Assembly: GCA_027077325.1 (NCBI GenBank)
Contig: JALTGF010000066.1
Coordinates: forward strand, 1 to 12,117
Direction of reading: 5' to 3'
Source of the DNA: an archaeon
Lineage (GTDB): Archaea > Undinarchaeota > Undinarchaeia > Undinarchaeales > JALTGF01
DNA length: 12,117 bases
Shown here one piece after another: positions 5,132 to 12,117 of the stretch (positions are counted from its first letter, which is position 1; each line of letters begins with the position of its first letter). A program made the translations under genes and the position numbers. Under the pieces are notes generated by a model. It made no database searches and had not been told where the DNA came from. It was given only the letters and a program-made list of their open reading frames with translations.

Positions 5132-6301
5132 ATGGACTTTTATAAAAGAGTTGGAATTGAAACTTTTTCGACCAAGACAAATGGCATTAAGGGAATTATC
5201 AAGCAGGGCCCAGATGATTTTATAGTCCAAGAAATTGACTTAAATGGGAATGTTTCTTCTCTTGCTCCTGATGTCATAATCCCAGAAGGCACTGGTGAGT
5301 ACACTTATTTTACGCTTGTAAAAAAGAACTGGACCCAGTCAACATTGCTTAGGAAAATTGCAAGTATCTGTGGAGTTTCAAGAAAAAGGTTTTCTGCTGC
5401 TGGCACAAAAGACGACCTTGCAACCACATCTCAAAGAATTTCGGCGTGGAGAGTAAAGCCGGAAACTCTGTCAAAGGTAAGATTAAATGATTGCAAAATT
5501 GGAGATTTTTCTTTTGGGTCTAAAAAAATAGGAATTGGTGACTTAACTGGGAATCAGTTTACTATTCTTGTTAGGGATATAAGCATAAACAAAAAAGAAG
5601 CAATTGAAATTTTAGATAATCTAAAACTGGAGTTAAGCAAAATTGGGGGTCTCCCAAATTTTTTTGGTTTACAAAGATTTGGCATGCGATTGAATAACCA
5701 TCTTGTTGGAAAAGAATTATTGAAGCAGAATTTTGAGAATGCCACAAAAATTTATTTAACTGACACAATTGAAATCGAAAATGAAGATGGGAAAAAAGCG
5801 CGCAATTTTTTGTTGGAAAACTGGGGGGATTTCAAAGGTGCGCTTAAAGTCTATCCCGCCTATCTCAGATTCGAGCGCGCGGTTTTAAATAGGCTTGTAA
5901 AGTATCCACATGATTTTGTAGGGGCATTTAAGCAGCTCTCTAAGGGAACTTATAAATTTTTTACACATGCTTATCAGTCCTATATATTTAACAAAGTTCT
6001 TTCTGAAAAAATTAAAAGGGGCGACCACCTGAGTGGTTTTGGGAATTTAGTTGGCTACTCCTCAAGTCTAACAAAAGATGAACTATATTTAATGGAACTG
6101 GATGGCATAACCCAAGATGACTTTAAGATAAAAAGTTTCCCAGAAGCAAGTGTAAAAGGAGGGGTGAGGCCATATCTCGCAAGTATACGTGTGTATTCTT
6201 ACAAAATTAATCCTGCTGGCCTTAAACTTGTTTTTAGCTTGGAAAAAGGCGCTTATGCTACCATATTCCTTCGTGAATTAACAAAAAGTAATCTTTATTA
6301 A
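5132..6301 (+). CDS. truD: tRNA pseudouridine synthase TruD (Pus7 family)
   Basis: Isomerises a uridine to pseudouridine in tRNA (U13 for the family; archaeal members may have further targets). The 389 residues are in the archaeal TruD range. The catalytic motif is AGTKDDLATTSQR, with Asp94 the nucleophile. LTGNQFTILVRDI precedes the NFFGLQRFG motif (177-184), which supports the active site, and THAYQSYIFNKVLSEK lies on the C-terminal side of the TRUD insertion domain. The protein is complete and without frame damage. It begins 1 nt after the pth2 stop with no separate promoter, making a two-gene operon. aglB follows 26 nt downstream in the same orientation and may be read through or use its own TATA. 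Confidence 0.95.
   Translation: MDFYKRVGIETFSTKTNGIKGIIKQGPDDFIVQEIDLNGNVSSLAPDVIIPEGTGEYTYFTLVKKNWTQSTLLRKIASICGVSRKRFSAAGTKDDLATTSQRISAWRVKPETLSKVRLNDCKIGDFSFGSKKIGIGDLTGNQFTILVRDISINKKEAIEILDNLKLELSKIGGLPNFFGLQRFGMRLNNHLVGKELLKQNFENATKIYLTDTIEIENEDGKKARNFLLENWGDFKGALKVYPAYLRFERAVLNRLVKYPHDFVGAFKQLSKGTYKFFTHAYQSYIFNKVLSEKIKRGDHLSGFGNLVGYSSSLTKDELYLMELDGITQDDFKIKSFPEASVKGGVRPYLASIRVYSYKINPAGLKLVFSLEKGAYATIFLRELTKSNLY
6294..6301 (+). promoter_or_regulatory. possible TATA box of aglB at the end of truD
   Basis: TTTATTAA covers the truD stop codon and lies 27-34 nt before the aglB ATG, the right distance for a leaderless start. A purine-rich AAGGAGA abuts the ATG with only about 1 nt spacing, too close for normal Shine-Dalgarno pairing, so initiation mode is uncertain. 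Confidence 0.35.
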
Positions 6302-6327
6302 GTCCTGAACTTAATCTATGAAGGAGA

Positions 6328-8388
6328 ATGGAAGAAAAAGAATCTTTCGCATTGGATCTCTCATCCCTAATAGGGAAATTTACAGAGAATAAGAAACTTC
6401 TGGTTTATGTAATTCTAATTCTTATCCTAATCTTATCTGCATATCTCAGGATGCTTCCTGCCTCGCATGGTCCGTATTTATCAGCTATGGACCCTTACTG
6501 GCATTATAGGCATGCAAAGGAAATACTCGATCATGGGTATCCTGGAACTGAGTTAAAGAGTATTAATGGAAAAATGGTCCCTTGGGATAGTCTGCACGAT
6601 GCTCCTTTTGGAGAGGCTGCAAGGAAAGAGTTCTACCCTTACTTTATCGCTTATTCTTACAAATATTTTGGACAATTTGTAACTAGTAGTTTAATGTCAT
6701 GGGATGGCTACACTCCAGTTATCTTTGGCGTTTTGGCTGTTTTTTTAATGTTCTTGCTAGTCAAGCAACTTTTTGGGGATTCTGCGGGTCTTGCTGCATC
6801 TTTTATGTACTCTCTTTCAGCGCCATTTATGATGAGGAGTGTTGCAGGATTTGCGGATACAGATGCTCCAATTGCATTTTTTACATTGTTAACTTTCTTT
6901 TTGTTTATCCGTGCTTGGGATAGAAAATCATTTGTGTATGCTGGAGCTGCCGGGCTTTCCTTAGGATTTTTTGGAACTACTTGGCCTGAAGGTTATTCTT
7001 TTGCACCATTCTTAATCATTGCTGCAACATTTTTCTATTTTATTGGTAAAATCGCCTATTCAGCATACAAAAAAGAGAGTGTTCTTAAAGCAATTATCGA
7101 GGATTGGAAAAAATATACTGTGCTTCTCATCTTCCTTGTCATTGGCCTTTCTATGGTTGCCTTTATAATTGGTCCAGGTTTTGCAAATATTATGCGTTCT
7201 GTTACTGGCTTTATCCACATTAAAGCCATTCAAAGATCAACAGATACTGGAAATATTAGAAATGTGCTCTTGACAGTTGCTGAAATGAACCCACCTGGTG
7301 CTCGCGAAATTATTGCGAGAATACATATTACAATATTGATATTTGCTTTAATATTCCCCATAAGTTTGTTCTTTGGCCTCTGGAAAAAACTAGAAAAGTT
7401 CAAGTATCATCTGTTGTTCTTTACGCTCTGGCTTCTCTCGACACTGTACTCTTCAATTACTGCTGGCAGATTTATCGAAATGCTTGTTGTTCCACTTTCT
7501 GTGTTTGTAGGGCTTGTTATTGCTGATCTAATCTCAAGGATTGACTTAAAAAAGCCATTAAGTGCAATAACTATTGCAGTTTTTCTTTTGTTTACTTTAT
7601 TTATGCTTCCCAATATCCCCGCCAGTGCTCAATCAAGCACACTAGGGCCGCCTTATTTCCAAACTGCGGTTCAAATTGCAAGACAATCTGGGCCATCCAT
7701 TGGTCAAAACTGGCTGAATTTATTTGAATGGATGCGAACGCAGACCAATAAAACAGACATAATGGCAAGTTGGTGGGATCCCGGACATGCGGTTACTGCA
7801 CTTGGGGAACGGCCAGTTGTAGCAGATGGTAGCCAAAACTATGTGCATGTTCATGATCTTGCAGTTGCATTTACTACCGATAATGAATCCTTGGCAGTTA
7901 AAATGTTAAAAAAATATAACGTGAGCTATTTCTTTACAAGTTCAGACCTAATTGGAAAATATGGGGCAATAAGTTTTCTTGCTTCTGGTTATGGGGAAAA
8001 CTACCTAACCATCCCTTTGAGCGATGTAAAGCAAACCGGCGAGGGAATGCTCCTCATTTATTCCCTTGGGAAAGGCCAAAGTATTATTATTGACTTAAAG
8101 TCAAATAATATCTCTGCTTCGTTCAGGCAGGGATATCAAAGCAGGCCAATAAGTAAAATTTATTATTTTGTAAATAATACTGGTTATCAGGTAACGGAAC
8201 CTGGAAATAATACCATAAATGCTATGCTGTATGTCTTGCCTGATTATAAAACTGTAATCTTCTTGCCACCTAAATTAGAAAACAATATGCTTACTAGATT
8301 ACAACTATTTGATGGCGCTGGTTTGTCGCACTTTAAGTTGGTCAAAAATTTTGGTGGGCAAATAAAGGTCTACAAAGTAAACTATTAA
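6328..8388 (+). CDS. aglB: oligosaccharyltransferase AglB (STT3 family)
   Basis: Membrane enzyme that transfers a lipid-linked oligosaccharide to Asn in N-X-S/T sequons on the outer face of the membrane. The 686 residues contain an N-terminal TM helix (about 24-42) and a multi-pass hydrophobic domain to about 428, followed by a mostly soluble C-terminal domain. Family motifs are the first acidic motif at AMDPYWHYRHAK (Asp55), the second DxD at ADTDA (177-179), the TVAE form of the SVSE/TIxE loop (316-319), and the sequon-reading Arg in AGRFIEM (381). The signature is SWWDPG (481-486), where the common form is WWDYG: Pro replaces the aromatic residue. Six N-X-S/T sequons lie at Asn474, 519, 531, 594, 616 and 627, all in the exported domain. 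A flippase gene follows 24 nt later. Confidence 0.95.
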   Translation: MEEKESFALDLSSLIGKFTENKKLLVYVILILILILSAYLRMLPASHGPYLSAMDPYWHYRHAKEILDHGYPGTELKSINGKMVPWDSLHDAPFGEAARKEFYPYFIAYSYKYFGQFVTSSLMSWDGYTPVIFGVLAVFLMFLLVKQLFGDSAGLAASFMYSLSAPFMMRSVAGFADTDAPIAFFTLLTFFLFIRAWDRKSFVYAGAAGLSLGFFGTTWPEGYSFAPFLIIAATFFYFIGKIAYSAYKKESVLKAIIEDWKKYTVLLIFLVIGLSMVAFIIGPGFANIMRSVTGFIHIKAIQRSTDTGNIRNVLLTVAEMNPPGAREIIARIHITILIFALIFPISLFFGLWKKLEKFKYHLLFFTLWLLSTLYSSITAGRFIEMLVVPLSVFVGLVIADLISRIDLKKPLSAITIAVFLLFTLFMLPNIPASAQSSTLGPPYFQTAVQIARQSGPSIGQNWLNLFEWMRTQTNKTDIMASWWDPGHAVTALGERPVVADGSQNYVHVHDLAVAFTTDNESLAVKMLKKYNVSYFFTSSDLIGKYGAISFLASGYGENYLTIPLSDVKQTGEGMLLIYSLGKGQSIIIDLKSNNISASFRQGYQSRPISKIYYFVNNTGYQVTEPGNNTINAMLYVLPDYKTVIFLPPKLENNMLTRLQLFDGAGLSHFKLVKNFGGQIKVYKVNY

Positions 8389-8412
8389 AAGATATGTTTA
8401 TTTCTAATTCTT

Positions 8413-9954
8413 ATGGATACTGAAAAAGCGTTAAAAAAAGTTGCAAAAGGTGCTGGAATTGTTTTTTTAGGCTCTATATTTAGCAGGGGTATCGCGTACC
8501 TTTACAGAATGCTTGTAGCACGACTTCTCGGGCCTTTTGATTATGGATTGCTTTCTCTTGGTATCGCGGTTTTAAGCATAGGTGCAACAATAAGTGCAGC
8601 AGGACTTCCCCAAGGAATTGCACGATATGTCTCGTTTTACCGAGGCAAATCTGATCTTTCAAAAGTCAGGGGAACCATTCTAGACGGATATAAAATGTCA
8701 ACTATTGTTAGTGTTATTGTTTCAATATCTGTTTTTCTTTCATCAAATTGGATTGCAGCTACTCTCTTTAAAACTCCTGAGCTGACCTCAATATTAAAGA
8801 TATTCTCAATTGGTATTGTATTTAGTGTTCTCTCATCCCAGTCAATTGCAGTAATTCGTGGATTCCAAAAAATGAAGTATAAGGTTTATGCTGAGGACTT
8901 AATTCAAAAATCTTCAATATTTATTTTAACTCTGGTTGCAATCTTTTTTGGTTTTGGAATACTCGGGGTAACATTTGCCTATGTGGCTGGTTTTTTCATT
9001 AGTTTTTTTGCTGCAATTTACTATATTGAAAAAAGATTGTTCAACTTCTTAACTTCTACCATTAAGCCAAAATCTGCAAAAAAGGAGCTTATTAAATTTT
9101 CCTTGCCCCTTGTTTTTGCTGCAATTTTGTGGACAATCCTTGGAAGAATCGACACAATAATGCTTGGTTATTTTCTAAATCCTTCTCAAGTTGGAATTTA
9201 TAATGCAGCATTTCCAACTGCAATGCTTTTAATGGTCGTGCTTTCTTCAACTGAAATGATATTTATGCCAGTAGCGTCCGAGCTTTTTTCGCAAGACAAG
9301 TTAACTGAGCTTGCAAATGTTTTTAAGGTTGTAACTAAATGGATGTTTGCTGTTAGTTTTCCAATGTTTTTAGTGATGGCAATATTCTCTAAATTAATCC
9401 TAAAAATAATGTTTGGCTCTCAGTATGTGGCAGGTGCACTAGTGCTTTCAATACTTTCAATTGGCTATTTCATCGCATCTTTTGTTGGGCCAACTGGTGC
9501 AATTCTCCTGACACTTGGAAAAACAAAAACATTGCTTGCAAATAATATTGTTGTTTTAAGCGTCGACATAATACTAAACTGGACACTAATCCCTATGCTT
9601 GGCATAGTTGGAGCCGCCATTTCAACGGCTGTTTCAATATCTTTCTGGAACATCTTAACATTATTTGAAGTCTACAAGTTTATGCGAATCCAACCGTACA
9701 ACCATTTCTTTATTGGGCCGGCAATTGCATCACTTTTATCTGTTTTGTCAATTTATGCTGTTGTTGAAAAATTAGGATTGCATTCAATAATCTTTTTAGT
9801 TCCTCTTGTTGTGCTTCTTCTATTTTTGTATTTCATATTTCTCATATTCTTTAAAGGGTTTGAAGCAGAAGACCTGATGATACTCTCAACTCTTGAAAAG
9901 AAACTGGGGCTTAACTTAAAATTTGTAAAGAAAATACTTAAGAAATTCTTATAG
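8413..9954 (+). CDS. MOP-superfamily polysaccharide / lipid-linked oligosaccharide flippase
   Basis: A 513-residue, strongly hydrophobic multi-pass protein, probably 12-14 TM segments. Its N-terminus is characteristic of the polysaccharide transporter (Wzx/RfbX, AglR-like) branch: KVAKGAGIVFLGSIFSRG, then LYRMLVARLLGPFDYGLLSL, with an IGATISAAGLPQGIARYVS stretch and a mid-protein LPLVFAAILWTILGRIDTIMLG repeat of the fold. It would move a lipid-linked oligosaccharide from the cytosolic to the outer face, where AglB uses it; the gene lies 24 nt after aglB. The short gap has an AT-rich, TATA-like patch (8388-8402) but no Shine-Dalgarno sequence. The C-terminus is a basic tail. The 3' end overlaps the convergent epimerase gene by 6 nt. 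The exact cargo is not readable from sequence. Confidence 0.88.
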   Translation: MDTEKALKKVAKGAGIVFLGSIFSRGIAYLYRMLVARLLGPFDYGLLSLGIAVLSIGATISAAGLPQGIARYVSFYRGKSDLSKVRGTILDGYKMSTIVSVIVSISVFLSSNWIAATLFKTPELTSILKIFSIGIVFSVLSSQSIAVIRGFQKMKYKVYAEDLIQKSSIFILTLVAIFFGFGILGVTFAYVAGFFISFFAAIYYIEKRLFNFLTSTIKPKSAKKELIKFSLPLVFAAILWTILGRIDTIMLGYFLNPSQVGIYNAAFPTAMLLMVVLSSTEMIFMPVASELFSQDKLTELANVFKVVTKWMFAVSFPMFLVMAIFSKLILKIMFGSQYVAGALVLSILSIGYFIASFVGPTGAILLTLGKTKTLLANNIVVLSVDIILNWTLIPMLGIVGAAISTAVSISFWNILTLFEVYKFMRIQPYNHFFIGPAIASLLSVLSIYAVVEKLGLHSIIFLVPLVVLLLFLYFIFLIFFKGFEAEDLMILSTLEKKLGLNLKFVKKILKKFL

Positions 9955-10863
9955 TTGTTGCTTCTTAAACCATTCAAAAGTTTTCATAACCCCTTGTTCA
10001 AGGTTTATGTTAGGATTAAATCCCAATGCTCTCTTTGCCTTGCTGTTATCAACATAATTCCGCAAAATTTCCCCTTTTCTTGGGGGCTCATACCTAATAT
10101 TAAGCTCTTTTCCGCTAACGCTTTTTAAGATGTCTATCAACTGAAGTATGCTTGTTTCTTTTCCAGTTCCAATTTGAAAAGTTTCTCCGCCAACATTTTT
10201 TTCAAGAGATAGTTCAATTGCAGAGCAAATGTCCTTTACATTAATGTAATCTCTTGTCTGTGTTCCATCCCCATACACTACTAACTCTTTTCCTTCTAAA
10301 ATTCTCCTAATAAATTTTGCAATTACGCTTGTTTTGTGTGTTGAGTGTATCCCGTAGACATTTGCAAATCTGAGGACAACTGTCTTAAGGCCGTAGCTTC
10401 CATAAAATGTTGAGCAATAGCCCTCCCCCGCCAACTTGCTTGCTCCATATGGAGAAATTGGTTTAGGAACCATGTCTTCCCTTATAGGTGGCTCTTTCTC
10501 TCCAAGAGCTGCCGAAGAAGATGCAAATACAAACTTTTCAATTGAGTTTTCTTTCGAAGCATTTAACATATTTAATGTTCCCCACGCGTTGTTTTCAAAA
10601 TCAAACTTTGGATCTTCAACTGATTTTATTACATCTGTTTGGGCTGCTAAATGAACAACATACTTACAGCCCTTTACGGCCTCTCTAGCAGTTTTTTCAT
10701 CTCTTATATCCCCTTTTAGAATTTCAACGCCAAGCTTTCTGAAGTACTCCTCATTATTTTCTGGAAATAAGTCTAAAACCCTAATCTCATACTTCCCCAG
10801 GAGGTGATTGACTAAGTTCGTGCCAATAAACCCTGCTCCTCCTGTGATTAATATTTTATCCAT
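9949..10863 (-). CDS. NAD-dependent sugar-nucleotide epimerase (GalE-type extended SDR)
   Basis: A 304-residue extended short-chain dehydrogenase. It has the NAD-binding GGAGFIG (8-14), Asp31 at the end of the second strand for the adenosine ribose, GDIRD (51-55), HLAAQTDV (71-78), catalytic Ser117 in ASSSAA, and the Tyr139-x3-Lys143 pair in SPYGASK. The substrate-side motifs RFANVYG (165-171) and YGDGTQTRDYI (197-207) are typical of UDP-glucose/UDP-GlcNAc 4-epimerases. It probably epimerises a UDP-hexose for the surface glycan; the sugar is not determinable. Last gene of the minus-strand SDR cluster: its ATG lies within the end of the preceding epimerase gene (8-nt overlap), and its 3' end overlaps the flippase by 6 nt. 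Confidence 0.92.
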   Translation of the reverse strand: MDKILITGGAGFIGTNLVNHLLGKYEIRVLDLFPENNEEYFRKLGVEILKGDIRDEKTAREAVKGCKYVVHLAAQTDVIKSVEDPKFDFENNAWGTLNMLNASKENSIEKFVFASSSAALGEKEPPIREDMVPKPISPYGASKLAGEGYCSTFYGSYGLKTVVLRFANVYGIHSTHKTSVIAKFIRRILEGKELVVYGDGTQTRDYINVKDICSAIELSLEKNVGGETFQIGTGKETSILQLIDILKSVSGKELNIRYEPPRKGEILRNYVDNSKAKRALGFNPNINLEQGVMKTFEWFKKQQL

Positions 10864-11788
10864 TTTTCATATACTCGACCAGTTTTCTAATTCCTTCTTC
10901 AAGGCTGTGTTTTGGCTTGAACCCAAACATCTTTTCTGCTTTTTCAAATGACAGTTTAAATCCAAGATTCTCTATTTCCTCTCTGTTCATCTCCTTATGG
11001 GAAATCTCGGTGTTTGAACCCGTAACTTTTACTATCAATTCTGCAAGGTCATTGATGCTTATGTTCTCAAATCCGCCAACATTGAAAACCTCACCTTTTA
11101 CATTACTTTCCAATGCTTTTTTGTATGCATCTATTAAGTCCTCAATGAAAATAAAGTTTCTGATCTGGTTTCCAGAGCCAAAAATTTCAATCTTTTCATT
11201 TTTAAGGCACTTGTTTACAAAAATCTGAATTACTGAGTTTATTTTCATTCCCGGAGATGGGCCGTATACATTAGATTGCCTAAAAGTTATTGTCGGAAGT
11301 CCATGTGTCTCGTAATATGCACTCATAAAAAGTTCACCGCCGTATTTGGTAACTCCATAAGAACTGACTGGTTTTGCTGGATGTTTCTCTGTTACGGGGG
11401 TTTCCACAATCTTTCCGTATATTCCTGCTGCGCCGTTTGCATAAAGTATCTTTTCAATGTTCTTGTCAAGACATGCCTCTAAAACATTCTTTGTTCCCTT
11501 TATGTTCGTGTCTATTGCTAAATCTGGGTCTTTTGAGCAAAGCGGTATTGAAGAAATAGCCGCAAGGTGGAGCACTTTGTCAACTCCTTCCACTGCTTTC
11601 TTAGTGTCTTCTATGTTTCTTATGTCGCCTTCAAAAATTTCAATGTCATCCCTTATTTGCTCTAAATTGTCTCTGGAACCATACAAAAAGTTATCAAGCA
11701 CTCTGACTTCATAGCCATCCTCTAGAAATTTTCTTGCTGCAAGGCTTCCTATGTACCCTGCTCCACCTGTTATGAGTATCTTGCTCAT
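10856..11788 (-). CDS. NAD-dependent epimerase/dehydratase, divergent active site
   Basis: A 310-residue extended SDR with GGAGYIGS (8-15) for NAD, Asp32, GDIRN (54-58), HLAAISSIP (74-82) and Tyr144-x3-Lys148 in SSYGVTK. QSNVYGPSPG (171-180), FGSGNQIRNFIFIEDL (203-218) and FNVGG (235-239) belong to the nucleotide-sugar branch. The loop that normally carries the catalytic Ser/Thr (SSSATVYG in E. coli GalE) reads NGAAGIYG here, so Ala120 occupies the Ser position. Chemistry may therefore differ from a standard epimerase: a dehydratase, reductase, or an enzyme using another acid. It starts in an ATGA overlap with the sulfoquinovose-synthase-like gene and overlaps the next epimerase by 8 nt, so all three are translationally coupled. 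Confidence 0.88.
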   Translation of the reverse strand: MSKILITGGAGYIGSLAARKFLEDGYEVRVLDNFLYGSRDNLEQIRDDIEIFEGDIRNIEDTKKAVEGVDKVLHLAAISSIPLCSKDPDLAIDTNIKGTKNVLEACLDKNIEKILYANGAAGIYGKIVETPVTEKHPAKPVSSYGVTKYGGELFMSAYYETHGLPTITFRQSNVYGPSPGMKINSVIQIFVNKCLKNEKIEIFGSGNQIRNFIFIEDLIDAYKKALESNVKGEVFNVGGFENISINDLAELIVKVTGSNTEISHKEMNREEIENLGFKLSFEKAEKMFGFKPKHSLEEGIRKLVEYMKNG

Positions 11789-12117
11789 TTTAGGAATCTT
11801 TCCTTATACTTTTCAATGGTTTCCTTGTGTTTGTTAAGTTTTTCAACAACAACTGGAACCGCAGATTTCATGTCATATTTCTGATTCCCAAGTAGTTTCA
11901 TAAATTCTTCCCTGTCAAAGTGATATTCTTTGTCCTCACTTTCTTTTCTTGGGTTTTCAATATGTTTTATTTCAATTGTATTGTCAAGAACGCTGGATGC
12001 CGCATCTTTTATTTGCTCTGCAAGGTACTTTATTGTTATGTCCTCTGTGGTCTGGTTAAACACCCTTAACTTTCCATCCTTGTTGATTTTTACAGCATTG
12101 ACCGTAGATTGAACGCT
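11785..12117 (-). CDS. UDP-sulfoquinovose synthase-like protein (SQD1/Agl3 family), C-terminal part
   Basis: The C-terminal 110 residues of a gene whose 5' end lies beyond the window; the frame is open to the edge, so no start is visible. The SQD1-like C-terminus is recognisable: SVQSTVNAV, then LRVFNQTTED (residues 17-26 of the visible part), YLAEQI, and ENPRKESEDKEYHF (from 54), corresponding to the RVFNQ-TE and NPR-E-E-Y blocks of plant/bacterial SQD1/SqdB and Sulfolobus Agl3. These enzymes turn UDP-glucose and sulfite into UDP-sulfoquinovose, used in sulfolipid or, in Sulfolobus, in N-glycans. The catalytic Tyr-Lys pair and NAD motif would lie in the unseen N-terminal half. It overlaps the next epimerase as ATGA. 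Proximity to aglB and a flippase favours a glycan role. A related SDR with another substrate cannot be excluded. Confidence 0.75.
   Translation of the reverse strand, partial: SVQSTVNAVKINKDGKLRVFNQTTEDITIKYLAEQIKDAASSVLDNTIEIKHIENPRKESEDKEYHFDREEFMKLLGNQKYDMKSAVPVVVEKLNKHKETIEKYKERFLK

Noticed and set aside
6304..6327. C/D-box sRNA-like signals (CTGA and a TGA-A motif) between truD and aglB
   Set aside because: No proper C box (RTGATGA) and no paired C'/D' boxes; the space is too short for a guide RNA.
6318..6360. Alternative ATG at 6318 ahead of aglB
   Set aside because: It is out of frame with aglB and shows no coding character; it is a chance start in the purine-rich leader.
12061..12063. 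GTG as the start of a 92-residue protein
   Set aside because: The frame stays open to the window edge, and the codons before it continue the SQD1-like sequence, so this is an internal Val of a truncated gene.

Overview
The window is a gene-dense, AT-rich (roughly 35-40% GC by eye) archaeal chromosome segment. The case for Archaea is the gene set: elongation factor aEF-1 beta, the archaeal short triosephosphate isomerase, type II glyceraldehyde-3-phosphate dehydrogenase, Pth2, archaeal TruD, an AglB/STT3 oligosaccharyltransferase and a RibL-type nucleotidyltransferase. It also shows TATA boxes about 25 nt in front of start codons, the pattern of leaderless transcripts. Gene junctions are very tight, including three convergent pairs whose 3' ends overlap. 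That would suit a small-genome archaeon such as a DPANN lineage, but the phylum cannot be fixed from this sequence alone.

Layout. The left edge (1-44, minus) carries the 5' part of a tRNA-Leu(CAG), possibly interrupted by an intron. At 120-266 (plus) is a 48-residue zinc-finger protein. It converges on a minus-strand pair: a 52-residue four-CxxC zinc protein and aEF-1 beta. A 160-bp divergent promoter region (665-824) separates that pair from a plus-strand triose-phosphate operon tpi-pgk-gap (825-3729), in which each junction is an ATGA overlap. This operon encodes three consecutive steps linking dihydroxyacetone phosphate to 3-phosphoglycerate.

On the minus strand at 3718-4737 is an unusual fusion: an N-terminal HxGH nucleotidyltransferase like archaeal FAD synthetase RibL, joined to a soluble TraB/PrgY-type domain. 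It shares a 39-bp divergent promoter region with pth2-truD (4777-6301), two translation and tRNA maintenance genes. Next come aglB (6328-8388) and a MOP-family lipid-linked oligosaccharide flippase (8413-9954).

The right end is a minus-strand, translationally coupled cluster of three extended-SDR sugar-nucleotide enzymes (9949-12117). In transcription order they are a truncated UDP-sulfoquinovose synthase-like gene (SQD1/Agl3 family), a divergent epimerase/dehydratase lacking the usual catalytic Ser, and a GalE-type epimerase. With AglB and the flippase, this reads as an N-glycosylation or surface-glycan locus: the SDR enzymes would make the sugar nucleotides, the flippase would move the lipid-linked glycan outward, and AglB would transfer it to Asn-X-Ser/Thr sites. 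The glycan may contain a sulfonated sugar. The most unusual items are the nucleotidyltransferase-TraB fusion, the sulfoquinovose-type enzyme beside aglB, and the WWDPG variant of the AglB catalytic signature.
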